64,000 nucleotides of DNA, from positions 1-64,000 of the forward strand of contig JAFLSN010000011.1 in assembly GCA_022510905.1 (NCBI GenBank), read 5' to 3'. The notes under the pieces were generated by a model, which was given only the letters and a program-made list of their open reading frames with translations, was not told the DNA's origin and did not search any database. Numbering within the stretch: position 1 is the first letter of the stretch; each line of letters opens with the position of its first letter. This stretch comes from Treponema sp. GTDB taxonomy: Bacteria > Spirochaetota > Spirochaetia > Treponematales > Treponemataceae. Below, piece by piece: positions 33,688 through 43,040 of the stretch. The position numbers were made by a program, and so were the translations under genes.

Positions 33688-36549
33688 ATGAAAACAAAAA
33701 CAGAAGTCACGATTTCAGAAACCGACCAGACGGTGTATATTCTTGATTCTTATGGGCTGATTTATCGAGCCTATTTTGCGCTTGTAAATCATCCGCTTAC
33801 AAATCCTTTGGGGCAGAACATAAGTGCGGTGGTGATTTTTTTTCGCAACCTGAAGGCGCTGCTTTCAAAATACAAACCTCATTACCTTGTTGCCGCGTTT
33901 GACAGCCGCGTTCCCACATTCCGCCACGAGATGTATCCTGCATACAAGGCGAACCGAGCCAAAACGCCGGAAGATCTGCACGCGCAAGTTCCTTGGATTG
34001 AAGATATTCTTGCTGCGTTGAAAATTCCAGTGCTTCGTGTTGATGGTTTTGAGGCTGATGATATTATAGCCACTGTTGCAGCCACCTGTAAAAGTCAAAA
34101 CAGACAGTGCAGAATTCTGAGTGGCGACAAAGATTTGTTGCAGCTGGTAACTGACATGTGCAAGGCAATGCAGCCCGACAAGAACAATGGTGGCTGGGAA
34201 ACAGAAGGGGTTTCCGAAGTGATTGCAAAGTGGGGCGTGGAGCCTAAAAAGATCCTGGACTACCTCTCGCTTACTGGCGATGCCTCAGACAATGTTCCAG
34301 GTGTAAAAGGCGTGGGCGACAAAACTGCTCTCAAGCTGCTTTCACAGTACGGTACACTTGAAGGCATTTATGAACATGCCGATGAAATCAAAGGCGCGTT
34401 AGGTGAGAAAATTCGTGCTGACAGGGAAAATGCTTTTTTTTCCAAAAAGCTCATTTCTCTGCGAACAGATGTGCCACTCCAGCTTGATTTTGATTCATAT
34501 TGCACTAACGAGCTTGATTATGCCGCTGCCGCAAAAAAACTTTCTGCGCTGGGTGCAAAAGCTGTGGCTGCATCATTCGCCGCTGAGGCAGGACTTTCTT
34601 CTTCTGAATTTCAGAATGCTGACCATGCGCAAAGCGTTGCAGAAAAAAAAGACAGCGCATCGTTAAACGACCAACAAATCTCCGCATTGGAAACTTCAGA
34701 CCCATTGACTGTTGTGCAGAATAAAGGAGATTATCATGCATGCACAAAGCTGGCAGAGCTTGAAGCTTTTATAAACACGGTGCTTGAAGGCGCGGAAAAA
34801 ACCGTTGCTTTTGATACAGAAACAGATTCGCTCGATAAACATCATGCGCATCTTGTGGGCTTTAGCTTGTGCTGCAAAACGGGAACTGCAATTTACGTGC
34901 CAGTGATGCTTCCCGGTGGTATGTTTGCGCCTGAGTGCATTGCAAAATCAGATTGCATTGTCCAGCTTTCACGTCTGCTGCACAATCCAAATGTAACGGT
35001 CATCATGCACAACGGCAAGTTTGATGTGGAAGTGCTTGTTGCGAACGGCTTGGCTGAACTGCCTAAATGCCGCATTGTTGACACCATGGTTGCCGCCTGG
35101 CTGCTTAATCCCGCCGCACTTGGAAAAAGCCCCTACGGACTTGAATATCTCGGCGAAACCCAACTGGGCTTAAAAGGAATTGAGTTCAAGGATGTGGTGC
35201 AAAAGGATCAAACTTTTGCCGATGTGCCGCTTGAAAAGGCTGTTCCTTACGGAGCTGAGGATGCCGATTTTACTTGGCAGCTTTGGCAGCGTTTTAAAAC
35301 AGAACTTTCAGAAAAAAAATTGGACACATTGTTTTATGACATGGAAATGAAAGTGCTGCCCATTTTGGTACAGATGGAACTTCGTGGCATTCACCTTGAC
35401 AAAGCTGCACTTGCGGAGTATTCAAAAGAGCTTGCGCAGGATATTGCAGAAAAAGAGCAGGAAATCTACAGGGCAGTTGGGCATGAATTCAATATTGCAT
35501 CGACCAAGCAGCTCCAGCAAGTGTTGTTTGAAGAACGAAAGCTTGTTCCGGGAAAAAAAACAAAAACAGGTTATAGCACAGACACTGCTGTGCTTGAAGA
35601 ACTGGCTGAACGCACTACAGATCCAGTGCCTGCCGCGATTCTTGATTATCGTTCGTTTTCCAAATTGCAGAGCACATATGTTGAAGCGCTTCCCGCATTG
35701 GCCGATGAGCATGGCCGTGTGCATACCACATTTTTACAGACAGGAACCGCCACAGGGCGGCTTTCCTCGCATGAGCCCAATCTTCAAAATATTCCTATCC
35801 GAGATGAAGCTGGCCGAAGAATACGTTCAGCCTTTACAGCGGAAAAAGGCACGGTGCTTATTTCTGCTGATTATTCCCAGATTGAACTTGTGGTGCTTGC
35901 CCATCTTTCGCAAGACACAAACTTGTGCAAAGCCTTTATCGATGGCGTTGATGTGCATCGTTCAACAGCATCACTGATTTACAACATTCCACCTGAACAG
36001 GTGACTGCCGATATGCGCCGTTTTGCAAAAACCGTAAACTTTGGTGTGATGTACGGCATGAGTGCATTCCGCCTTGCAAATGAATTGGGAATAAGCCGCA
36101 CGGAAGCAAAGAATTTTATTGACCAGTATTTTACAACGTATTCCGGTGTCAAGGCTTTTATTTCCAAAACGATTGCGAGTGCAGAAGCAAACGGTTTTGT
36201 TGAAACAATCATGGGGCGCCGCCGTTTTATTCCCGACATCACCAACAAAAATAAATTGATTCAGCAGGGAGCCCAGCGTGTCGCAATCAATACACCCATC
36301 CAAGGGAGTGCCGCCGACATTGTAAAAACTGCTATGGTTGCGGTTCAAGAATCTTTGTGCAAAAGTGGAAGTCCAGCCCGAATGCTTTTGCAAGTGCACG
36401 ATGAGCTGATTTTTGAATGTCCTTATTCTGGCCAGCATGTGCAGGAAGCAATCAGTTTGATTCAAGACAGCATGGAACATGCTGTAACACTTAGGGTGCC
36501 GCTCCGGGTAAGTGTAGAGCATGGACATGCCTGGGGGGAATTTCACTGA
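33688..36549 (+). CDS. polA: DNA polymerase I
   Basis: A 953-residue protein with all three domains. 5' nuclease (1-300): ILDSYGLIYRAYFALVNHPL, YLVAAFDSRVPTFRHEMYPA, LSGDKDLLQLV and TGDASDNVPGVKGVGDKTA. 3'-5' exonuclease (about 360-560) with intact DTETDS (D376, E378) and HNGKFDVEVL. Polymerase (about 560-953): RSAFTAEKGTVLISADYSQI (motif A), RFAKTVNFGVMYGMSAF (motif B) and LLQVHDELIFECP (motif C). It acts in replication and repair. A TAGAAT -10 box (33673-33678) ends 9 bases before the ATG and no ribosome binding site is visible. The TGATGATG junction couples it to coaE. Confidence 0.97.
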   Translation: MKTKTEVTISETDQTVYILDSYGLIYRAYFALVNHPLTNPLGQNISAVVIFFRNLKALLSKYKPHYLVAAFDSRVPTFRHEMYPAYKANRAKTPEDLHAQVPWIEDILAALKIPVLRVDGFEADDIIATVAATCKSQNRQCRILSGDKDLLQLVTDMCKAMQPDKNNGGWETEGVSEVIAKWGVEPKKILDYLSLTGDASDNVPGVKGVGDKTALKLLSQYGTLEGIYEHADEIKGALGEKIRADRENAFFSKKLISLRTDVPLQLDFDSYCTNELDYAAAAKKLSALGAKAVAASFAAEAGLSSSEFQNADHAQSVAEKKDSASLNDQQISALETSDPLTVVQNKGDYHACTKLAELEAFINTVLEGAEKTVAFDTETDSLDKHHAHLVGFSLCCKTGTAIYVPVMLPGGMFAPECIAKSDCIVQLSRLLHNPNVTVIMHNGKFDVEVLVANGLAELPKCRIVDTMVAAWLLNPAALGKSPYGLEYLGETQLGLKGIEFKDVVQKDQTFADVPLEKAVPYGAEDADFTWQLWQRFKTELSEKKLDTLFYDMEMKVLPILVQMELRGIHLDKAALAEYSKELAQDIAEKEQEIYRAVGHEFNIASTKQLQQVLFEERKLVPGKKTKTGYSTDTAVLEELAERTTDPVPAAILDYRSFSKLQSTYVEALPALADEHGRVHTTFLQTGTATGRLSSHEPNLQNIPIRDEAGRRIRSAFTAEKGTVLISADYSQIELVVLAHLSQDTNLCKAFIDGVDVHRSTASLIYNIPPEQVTADMRRFAKTVNFGVMYGMSAFRLANELGISRTEAKNFIDQYFTTYSGVKAFISKTIASAEANGFVETIMGRRRFIPDITNKNKLIQQGAQRVAINTPIQGSAADIVKTAMVAVQESLCKSGSPARMLLQVHDELIFECPYSGQHVQEAISLIQDSMEHAVTLRVPLRVSVEHGHAWGEFH

Positions 36550-37148
36550 TGATGCTTTGCGTAACGGGTCCGATGGCAGCTGGAAAAAATGTTGCCTCCG
36601 CTATTCTGGCAGAACGTGGTTTTGCCACGATAGATGCAGATGTGCTGGTGCACGATGCCATTGAAAACGCAAAGGATCAGATCGTTGCCGAGTTTGGCGC
36701 GATAGCATGTGAACGGAATCTTTCTATTGTGCGCACTGATGGCACTGTTGACCGAAGAGTGCTGGGCCAGATTATTTTTGGCGACTCGGTATTGGTTCAC
36801 AAACAGGAGGCGATTGTGTTTCCATATGTGAACCGGCTGTTCGATTTGTTTGTTGTCAAGAATAGTGGAAAGAACATCGCTATAAATGCCACGGTGCTCT
36901 ACAAAGTTCCGATTATGCAAAGTATGGATTCAATTCTGTTTGTTGACGCCCCGTGGCCCATGCGCTATCTTCGTGCTAGAAAACGTGACGGTCTTTTGCC
37001 TTCTCAGATTTTTGCCCGGTTTAAAAGTCAAGCCAATCTTTTTGCTAAATATAAAAACACAGGTGCCGATATTAGTAGAGTATGGAATATCGGAACGCGA
37101 GCCTGTCTTGAAAAAAAGATTGATCAATTCCTTTCGCGCCACCGGTAG
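36549..37148 (+). CDS. coaE: Dephospho-CoA kinase
   Basis: A 199-residue protein starting at an ATG overlapping the polA stop (a second ATG follows directly). The P-loop is GPMAAGKN near the N-terminus, followed by ATIDADVLVHDAI, GRRVL-like RRVLGQIIFGD and VDAPWPMRYLRARKRDG, consistent with CoaE, which phosphorylates dephospho-CoA in the last step of CoA synthesis. The P-loop ends in N rather than the usual S/T, a deviation worth noting. polA-coaE adjacency is common in bacteria. The next gene starts 10 bases later. Confidence 0.85.
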   Translation: MMLCVTGPMAAGKNVASAILAERGFATIDADVLVHDAIENAKDQIVAEFGAIACERNLSIVRTDGTVDRRVLGQIIFGDSVLVHKQEAIVFPYVNRLFDLFVVKNSGKNIAINATVLYKVPIMQSMDSILFVDAPWPMRYLRARKRDGLLPSQIFARFKSQANLFAKYKNTGADISRVWNIGTRACLEKKIDQFLSRHR

Positions 37149-37158
37149 GAGAAGATTT

Positions 37159-38166
37159 ATGGAACAAAAGAGAACTATTTGGATTGCACTGGCTGCTGGC
37201 GTTTTTTTGCTTGTAGTGATTGGAGCTGCACTGCTTATGTACGGTCCCATGGCTCGAAAAGATACAACAGTGGCTTCCTTAAAGGATAACGGCGCTGTAT
37301 GGATCTCGCCTTCTGCAAATCCTGAACCTGTTGTTGATCCCTATGCGCAGGGCTATGCAACTCTTCCTGCCGAGGACTCATCTCTTGCTGCTGTGCCAGA
37401 AACAGAGCAGCCCACAGATGATGTGAGTTCATTTGATTTGAATTCTCCCACTGGTGCTAATCCACTTCAAACCGTTGCGCAGACGGATAATCTCACGGTG
37501 ATTGCAAACGGCACCACCACAGTGTACGGCTTGACCCCTACGGCACCGCAGCCGCCAGTTGCGCCTGCCACAACCACCATTGACTTGAACACGCTCAAAA
37601 ATAATTATGTAAGCTCTGCGGTAACTGCCCAGAATCAGGCTGCCGAAAATGCCATGCGCGAAACCGCCGCAACGCATAAAGTGATTGAACGCGAAACAAT
37701 AGTTGTGCTTGACAAAACAGCCGCGTCCGCTCCAGATTCTTCTGTCAATGTGGCCGTGGTGAACATGCCAGATTTGGAATCTTCTACCGCACCTGCAAAA
37801 TCGTATGGAGGACATTTTGATTCTTCAACGTCAGCACTAAACAAGGTGGTAGAAAATTTATCTTCGGTTTCAAATGTAAACAGTGCATCACGTCTTGCCG
37901 ATAAATTCTGGGTTCAGGCCGCATCATTCACCAGCAAGCGTAATGCTGATGAAGCCCGCACTGTGTTGGATGACAATAAAATCCAGTGCGAAGTTTTTAC
38001 TTACACAGATGCAAAAGGAAACTTGTTTTACCGAGTGCGTGTGGGCCCATATACCACAAAAAGTGAAGCTGAATACTGGAAAGGCCGAATTGATTCAATC
38101 GCGCTGTTTTCAAAAACTGGAAGCTACGTGACAAATTCCAGTGCCCCGCTGGTGGCAAAAAAATAA
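37159..38166 (+). CDS. SPOR-domain membrane protein
   Basis: A 335-residue protein; ATG at 37159 after TAGGAGAAGATTT. One N-terminal transmembrane helix (IWIALAAGVFLLVVIGAALL), a long Pro/Ala/Thr-rich periplasmic linker (about 40-235), and a C-terminal SPOR domain (about 250-325: KFWVQAASFTSKRNADEART, QCEVFTYTDAKGNLFYRVRV and GPYTTKSEAEYW). SPOR domains bind denuded peptidoglycan at division sites, so a role in cell division or wall remodelling is likely. It is in the polA-coaE operon and overlaps ybaK by one base (TAATG). Confidence 0.9.
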   Translation: MEQKRTIWIALAAGVFLLVVIGAALLMYGPMARKDTTVASLKDNGAVWISPSANPEPVVDPYAQGYATLPAEDSSLAAVPETEQPTDDVSSFDLNSPTGANPLQTVAQTDNLTVIANGTTTVYGLTPTAPQPPVAPATTTIDLNTLKNNYVSSAVTAQNQAAENAMRETAATHKVIERETIVVLDKTAASAPDSSVNVAVVNMPDLESSTAPAKSYGGHFDSSTSALNKVVENLSSVSNVNSASRLADKFWVQAASFTSKRNADEARTVLDDNKIQCEVFTYTDAKGNLFYRVRVGPYTTKSEAEYWKGRIDSIALFSKTGSYVTNSSAPLVAKK

Positions 38167-38651
38167 TGAAAAAAACGAACGCCATGCGCATTTTGGATAA
38201 CGCGGGAATAACGTATACAGCCCGTGATTATCCAGATGATGGCGAGCATGAGCTTGAACGCGGTGCCGCCGCTGAAACTGCCCGCAAATTAGGCATTGAT
38301 CCAGCGGCTGTGTTCAAGACAATCGTGATGTGTTCTGAGTCAAAAGAATTTCTGGTGTTCTGCCAGAGTGCCCTTCATCAAATCAACGTAAAAAAGGCAA
38401 GAAATAGCGCTGGCGTAAAAGAAGTAACACCTGTAAAACCTTCTGAACTTTTAGCAATTACAGGTTATGTGCGCGGCGGTTGCTCCCCTATTGGAATGAA
38501 ACGCACATTCCGTACTTTTATAGATGCGTCTGTGTTTTTGCATGAGCTTGTGTACATCAGCGCAGGCATTCGCGGACAGCAGCTTGCACTTGCACCGCAA
38601 GACCTCGTGGCAATCACCCATGCCACTGTTACCGATTTGGTTCTTGAATAA
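38166..38651 (+). CDS. ybaK: Cys-tRNA(Pro)/Cys-tRNA(Cys) deacylase YbaK
   Basis: A 161-residue protein of family length starting at an ATG overlapping the preceding stop. Characteristic segments are MRILDNAGITYTARDYP, AAETARKLGIDPAAVFKTIV, the catalytic lysine region INVKKARNSAG, and the loop GYVRGGCSPIGMKR. YbaK/EbsC proteins hydrolyse Cys mischarged onto tRNA(Pro) and so edit translation. It ends the polA operon; the dispersed element follows 22 bases later. Confidence 0.93.
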   Translation: MKKTNAMRILDNAGITYTARDYPDDGEHELERGAAAETARKLGIDPAAVFKTIVMCSESKEFLVFCQSALHQINVKKARNSAGVKEVTPVKPSELLAITGYVRGGCSPIGMKRTFRTFIDASVFLHELVYISAGIRGQQLALAPQDLVAITHATVTDLVLE

Positions 38652-38673
38652 ACTTTCTTAGTTTTACAACTTC

Positions 38674-38903
38674 AATCAACACACCCAGACGCAAAAGCAC
38701 ACCTTCAATCTGTGAAGGGGGTATGATTTTTCTGAAATTTTAAAACTGAGTAGCGATAAAAACCTTAGCCTTTGCCGGGTGTGTTGTTCCACGATATTGC
38801 AGCCAAGGGTATATGGCCATCGTTTCGCCCCTATTTGCAGCAAAGCATCAAGCCATGAGCTGGATTCATGGAAACACGGTATGTACCATTTCCGCACGAA
38901 TCA
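38674..38903 (-). repeat. Dispersed intergenic element, long form
   Basis: Read on the minus strand from 38903: TGATTCGTGCGGAAATGG, TACATACCGTG, a GGCTTGATGC segment, GGCTGCAATATC, the AACAACACACCCGGC arm, CTCAGTTTTAAAATTTCAG, AAAATCATACC and right end TCTGGGTGTGTTGATT. It occupies most of the gap between the convergent ybaK and pseudokinase-like genes; 38904-39026 shows nothing further. Confidence 0.88.
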
Positions 38904-39026
38904 AAATCAATATATCAAACGTATTACGGCATCGAAATTTCTGGTGCTGCTATAATTGAGTGCAAAACAATAGTCATTTTTTTCTGGGCAAAAATCTCTA
39001 AACAGATTGTTTTGTTTTACACTGAT

Positions 39027-40763
39027 TTAAAACAGCGACTCTTTTTGCATTTGTTCAATGTCTGTTTGAATTTCACGGTCGGTGCTTACCCAGCGGTATT
39101 TGTTCCGAAGGGCTTCTGCTGTTTTTAAAATGTCTTGTGTGTTCTGCGCCGCTTCAGTGTAATCTTGACAGAACAGCGAATATGCAAGCGATGTAGGATA
39201 CTCCTGCTCTTGAATATCTGTAACAACCCATCGGTCTTTTGCATAAGTGAGCAGCACGGTGTCAGTATGTTCGTGTATGTAAAGCGTTTCATTTCCTTCT
39301 GTGAATACAAGATTGTAGCACACTTGGTGTTCTGTGCGGCTTCCGTTTTCAAGGGTAACACCGTTTTCTTCTGTGCGCCGTGGAGGTTTTGTTTTTTTTG
39401 CAGGGCCGTCAACATGCAGATTTGCGTTGATTCCATCAATTGTGAATTGAGTCAGTCCATATATCCAGTATTGGCCGTTATCATTCCATAGCAGCCAGGC
39501 ACCCGGTGTAACGGTTTTTAGCTTTGGATTTAAGGCTGTACGTGTCCGCGATGAAACATAAAAGTTGCTTACTCGATCAGTAATGCTGTTCATGTTTTGA
39601 CCTTTTGCGGAACCTTGGATTGCAAGAACATTGAGATTGTGCATGCCACTGTAAAACATTTCAACTGTTTCAAAAGACGTAAATCCTTTGCTGGTGGGAT
39701 GGCTTACAGTGCCGTTCCAATAGATGAAAAAAAATAGTGAGAGCGACACCACGACACCTGCGGCGGCCACCAATATGCTGCGGTTGTGTCTGAACCAACG
39801 CCTGATTTTTAGTGAGCGCGCAAATCGTTCCGTGTCTTTTTTTGCCGTGGCTTCAAACTGTTCCTGCGGCACGGATGCTTTTCTGATAATTGGCTGCAAA
39901 ATACCATCAGCAGGAATGAAGCCTTCTACCGTGAGCCCCAATTCGCGGTACAGGGTAGACAGCGGAAAATGCAGCCCCACCCGAAGCTGGCTTTTTGGTT
40001 GCGAGCTTTCGTTGTGGTTACGCATCAAGTTTTTTTTGTGCTGCTTTGATTCCACTGGATTTTTTTGCAATGAGTGGTCTATAAAAAAAGAAAGCTGGCG
40101 GTCAAGCGCCCATATTCGGTTTTTGAGTGGCACAAGGTTGTGGTCGCGGTAATCTTCTGTGCGGGTAGCGGTGTCGAGGCTTTCAAAAGGATGGGAAGCA
40201 GTCAATGCCATATATGCAATCACTGACTGTGTAAAATGAATGGAGGCTTCTCCTGAAAGTCCTTTATTTATGTAGCGTCCCTGATACATGCTGTACAGTG
40301 CATCGCTCCTGCATAAAAGCGAGGCTTCAAAAATTCCTGGGGGCACAAAAATAATCTGTCTAAAATCCTTGGAAATAAAAATACCGCCGGCTCCAGAACC
40401 GATCACCGCATAGTCCTGTGCGATAGCTTCTTCTAACACCGTGCACACGAGTGCAGCCGCAAAATGTGCAAGCGCAGTTTGTGCCATGGAAGTTCCTATG
40501 CCGCGCAGACAGGCTTCCAGGGTGTATCCGGCAAAAGCTGCACCCTGAACCAGTACAGTCTGCGACTCCGCTTTTACTGCGCTTCCTGAAAATTTCCATG
40601 GACTGAATATCCATTTACTGTCGGTTTTTGTGGCAAGCCATCCACATTCTTCCATGCGTTCAGAAAACCGTGCTTTTGCAAAGGCATTCTGAGTGAGGCC
40701 TGTGTCAAGCTGCAACAAGGAATCCTCAAAAAATAGAAGTTCGCTTATGTCAAGTGCTGTCAT
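39027..40763 (-). CDS. Membrane protein with N-terminal pseudokinase-like region
   Basis: A 578-residue protein that I do not recognise as a named family. Residues ~1-330 look cytoplasmic and weakly like a degenerate protein-kinase fold: a segment DYAVIGSGAGGIFISKDFRQ at the place of the activation loop and QSVIAYMALTASHPFES resembling the kinase helix before TGxxPF. No HRD or DFG catalytic triad is present. A single transmembrane helix (ILVAAAGVVVSLSLFFFIYW) is followed by ~230 periplasmic residues with YGLTQFTIDG and LYIHEHTDTVLL. It is translated 14 bases after hflC in the same direction, so it is part of the hflKC operon and may act in the same membrane quality-control setting. Confidence 0.7.
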   Translation of the reverse strand: MTALDISELLFFEDSLLQLDTGLTQNAFAKARFSERMEECGWLATKTDSKWIFSPWKFSGSAVKAESQTVLVQGAAFAGYTLEACLRGIGTSMAQTALAHFAAALVCTVLEEAIAQDYAVIGSGAGGIFISKDFRQIIFVPPGIFEASLLCRSDALYSMYQGRYINKGLSGEASIHFTQSVIAYMALTASHPFESLDTATRTEDYRDHNLVPLKNRIWALDRQLSFFIDHSLQKNPVESKQHKKNLMRNHNESSQPKSQLRVGLHFPLSTLYRELGLTVEGFIPADGILQPIIRKASVPQEQFEATAKKDTERFARSLKIRRWFRHNRSILVAAAGVVVSLSLFFFIYWNGTVSHPTSKGFTSFETVEMFYSGMHNLNVLAIQGSAKGQNMNSITDRVSNFYVSSRTRTALNPKLKTVTPGAWLLWNDNGQYWIYGLTQFTIDGINANLHVDGPAKKTKPPRRTEENGVTLENGSRTEHQVCYNLVFTEGNETLYIHEHTDTVLLTYAKDRWVVTDIQEQEYPTSLAYSLFCQDYTEAAQNTQDILKTAEALRNKYRWVSTDREIQTDIEQMQKESLF

Positions 40764-40777
40764 GTGCGCCGCCTATT

Positions 40778-41758
40778 TTACCGTCTGCCGTTCATGCTGT
40801 ATAGATATTTGAAGTAGTCCATGTTGGTGCTGTATGTGGTGTCAAAGTTTCCCATAGTGCTCTTGTAGCTTTCAAGGCTTTTCCAGAATTCATAAAACTG
40901 GGGATCACGGCTGTAGGCTTCGTTGTAGATTGCGGCTGCTTCTGCATCGGCTTTGCCTTTGGTTTCTTCGCTCTTGCGGTAGGCTTCGCTTTCGATGGTG
41001 CGCCGCTCGTTTTCAAGTTTGCCAAGCCATTCCGCTTTTTTTCCTTCGCCTAGTGAGCGATATGCCTGAGCCACCTGGTTGCGGTCTTTAATCATGCGGC
41101 TATAAACGCTTTGGGTAAGTTCGTCAGAATATTTTATTTGACGGGGCACAATATCAATCAGTTCAATGCCGTATTCGCCTACCATCTTGCGCGCATCTTC
41201 GGCCATTTCTTCGCAAAGCCGTCCGCGTCCTTTTGAAACACTTTCGTTGGTGGTATTCACATTTACCAGCGCCGCGATTTCTGCGCTTTCACTGTCTTCG
41301 GTGCTGGTTGCGCTGGCATCATTGATGATGTTGCTGGTGCGTACAATTTCGCTCAAGCGGTTCCGGGTGATAATTGTGCGTGTTGAAGAATCAATCACAT
41401 CACTCAGTTTGTTGTAGGCTGCATCGAGCGTTTTGAACGACTGATAAAACAGCGCAGGGTCGGAGATGCGCCATCGGCTTGTAGTGTCAACAATGATGAA
41501 CTGATTTTCTTTAGTGGGAATGCGCTCGCTGTCGCCATCAAGTGAAAGGATTTTGCGCGGATACGAGGTTACAATGTCGATACATGGAATGCGCCCGTAC
41601 AGGCCAGCTTGGGTGTGCGTGGAAACAATTTCACCAAATCGGGTTACCACAACTTGTTCGCCTTCGTTTACAATGTAGAGAGGGCCCGCCGCAAAAAATA
41701 AAATGGCAAATACTGCGATAGCTGCAATTGTTATATAAAGATTTATATTTTTTTTCAT
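40778..41758 (-). CDS. hflC: HflC, membrane protease modulator
   Basis: A 326-residue SPFH/band-7 protein. An N-terminal transmembrane helix (LYITIAAIAVFAILFFAAGP) precedes PLYIVNEGEQVVVTRFGEIV, the SPFH domain with SRWRISDPALFYQSF, and the coiled-coil segment ESEAYRKSEETKGKADAEAA. HflC with HflK forms a large periplasmic cage around FtsH and modulates its proteolysis. It contains an extra Ser/Glu-rich loop (about 145-175, ATSTEDSESAEIAALV). GGAGG ribosome binding site at 41762-41766. It lies 77 bases after hflK. Confidence 0.93.
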   Translation of the reverse strand: MKKNINLYITIAAIAVFAILFFAAGPLYIVNEGEQVVVTRFGEIVSTHTQAGLYGRIPCIDIVTSYPRKILSLDGDSERIPTKENQFIIVDTTSRWRISDPALFYQSFKTLDAAYNKLSDVIDSSTRTIITRNRLSEIVRTSNIINDASATSTEDSESAEIAALVNVNTTNESVSKGRGRLCEEMAEDARKMVGEYGIELIDIVPRQIKYSDELTQSVYSRMIKDRNQVAQAYRSLGEGKKAEWLGKLENERRTIESEAYRKSEETKGKADAEAAAIYNEAYSRDPQFYEFWKSLESYKSTMGNFDTTYSTNMDYFKYLYSMNGRR

Positions 41759-41835
41759 AAATTCCTCCTGTAGCTTTATGGCGCGGATTGTGCAAACATG
41801 AATCGAATCCTTTCCGCGATGTTCAGATTTTGTTG

Positions 41836-42795
41836 TTACCGTTTTTGTTCCGTCAGATTTTTGACGGGAAGAATGTTGTCAAGCTCGCCGTCTATGAGAG
41901 TTTGCTTTTGGCTTTTATCTGCGGTAAAGATTTCTTCCATTGTTTCAAGGTATAGCCGTTCGCGTGTAATTGCAGGTGCTTTGCGGTATTCTTCATAAAC
42001 TGAATTGAAGCGGGCCACATCACCCTTTGCGCGGTTCACTCGTTCAGCGGCATAACCTTCTGCCACTTGAATCTGTCGGTCGGCTTCACCTTGTGCTTTG
42101 GGAATTTCTGCGTTGTAGCTTTCTTTTCCTTCATTTATGAACCTATTCATATCTTGAATGGCTTTGTTCACATCTTCAAAAGCATCCTGCACTCCTGCGG
42201 GCGGCACAATGTTTTGCAGCTTAACAGCAAACACATTGATTCCCATGCCAAGCTGCTGGAACTGCGCGTTCATCATGTCAACAGCGGATGTTTCTATTGC
42301 GGAACGTTCGCTGCTCATTACGGCAAGAATTGCGCGGTCTCCCACCAGCGTGTTAATCACTGAACGGCTGATGTCACGGATGGTCTGCTTTTTTTCTTTG
42401 ACGGTAAACAGCCAGGATTTGGGATCAACAATGCGGTACTGAATTATCCACTCCACATTCACAATGTTGAGGTCACCGGTGAGCATGGTTGATTCCGAAG
42501 TGATATTATTTTGATACTGATTGCTTACACCGCTCCGAGTTGTCTTGAATCCGAATTGTTCGGTTTGCACAACCTTGTTTCCTGGCACGATGAATTTGCG
42601 GTCGATGCCAAACGGCAGTTTGTAGTGAAGCCCGGGACCAAGTGTTTTTTCATATCGACCGAATCGCGTTACCACAGCTTGTTCTGCCTGGTCAACCACA
42701 AAAAGGCTTGAGCCAAGCGTAAGCAAAAACAAAAGTGCTGCCAAAATCAAAATAACAAGTGAAGGTGAAATTATTTTCCGTTTTGAATCGGCCAT
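41836..42795 (-). CDS. hflK: HflK, membrane protease modulator
   Basis: A 319-residue SPFH protein. Transmembrane helix VILILAALLFLLTLGSSLFV, then DQAEQAVVTRFGRYEKTLGP, GLHYKLPFGIDRKFIVPGNK, EWIIQYRIVDPKSWLFTVKE and the helical segment EIPKAQGEADRQIQVAEGYA. It partners HflC in the FtsH-associated cage. It starts at ATG 42795 behind GCGAGGTTTTTA and leads the operon hflK-hflC-pseudokinase. The 42796-43040 gap to citrate synthase holds no visible gene. Confidence 0.93.
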   Translation of the reverse strand: MADSKRKIISPSLVILILAALLFLLTLGSSLFVVDQAEQAVVTRFGRYEKTLGPGLHYKLPFGIDRKFIVPGNKVVQTEQFGFKTTRSGVSNQYQNNITSESTMLTGDLNIVNVEWIIQYRIVDPKSWLFTVKEKKQTIRDISRSVINTLVGDRAILAVMSSERSAIETSAVDMMNAQFQQLGMGINVFAVKLQNIVPPAGVQDAFEDVNKAIQDMNRFINEGKESYNAEIPKAQGEADRQIQVAEGYAAERVNRAKGDVARFNSVYEEYRKAPAITRERLYLETMEEIFTADKSQKQTLIDGELDNILPVKNLTEQKR

Positions 42796-43040
42796 TAAAA
42801 ACCTCGCTTTTAATAAATGGGTCTTTCAGCTCAGATATGATGGATACCATGCTTCCTGGGCTGCCATCATAAAGATAGATAAAAAAATCCATAAAAGCAA
42901 GCGTTTTTTCAGGGATTCAACATGAAATAATTTAGGCCAGTGTGCAAAAATGTTTTGAGAAAATCATCCGCAACCCTTTGCCCCGAATGTTTTATAGCTA
43001 GGTGCCGTTGAAAAATAGCACAGGATTGCAGATGATGCCG

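Noticed and set aside
41166-41417. Small plus-strand frames opposite hflC and other genes
   Set aside because: Antisense shadows of conserved genes without promoters or ribosome binding sites.
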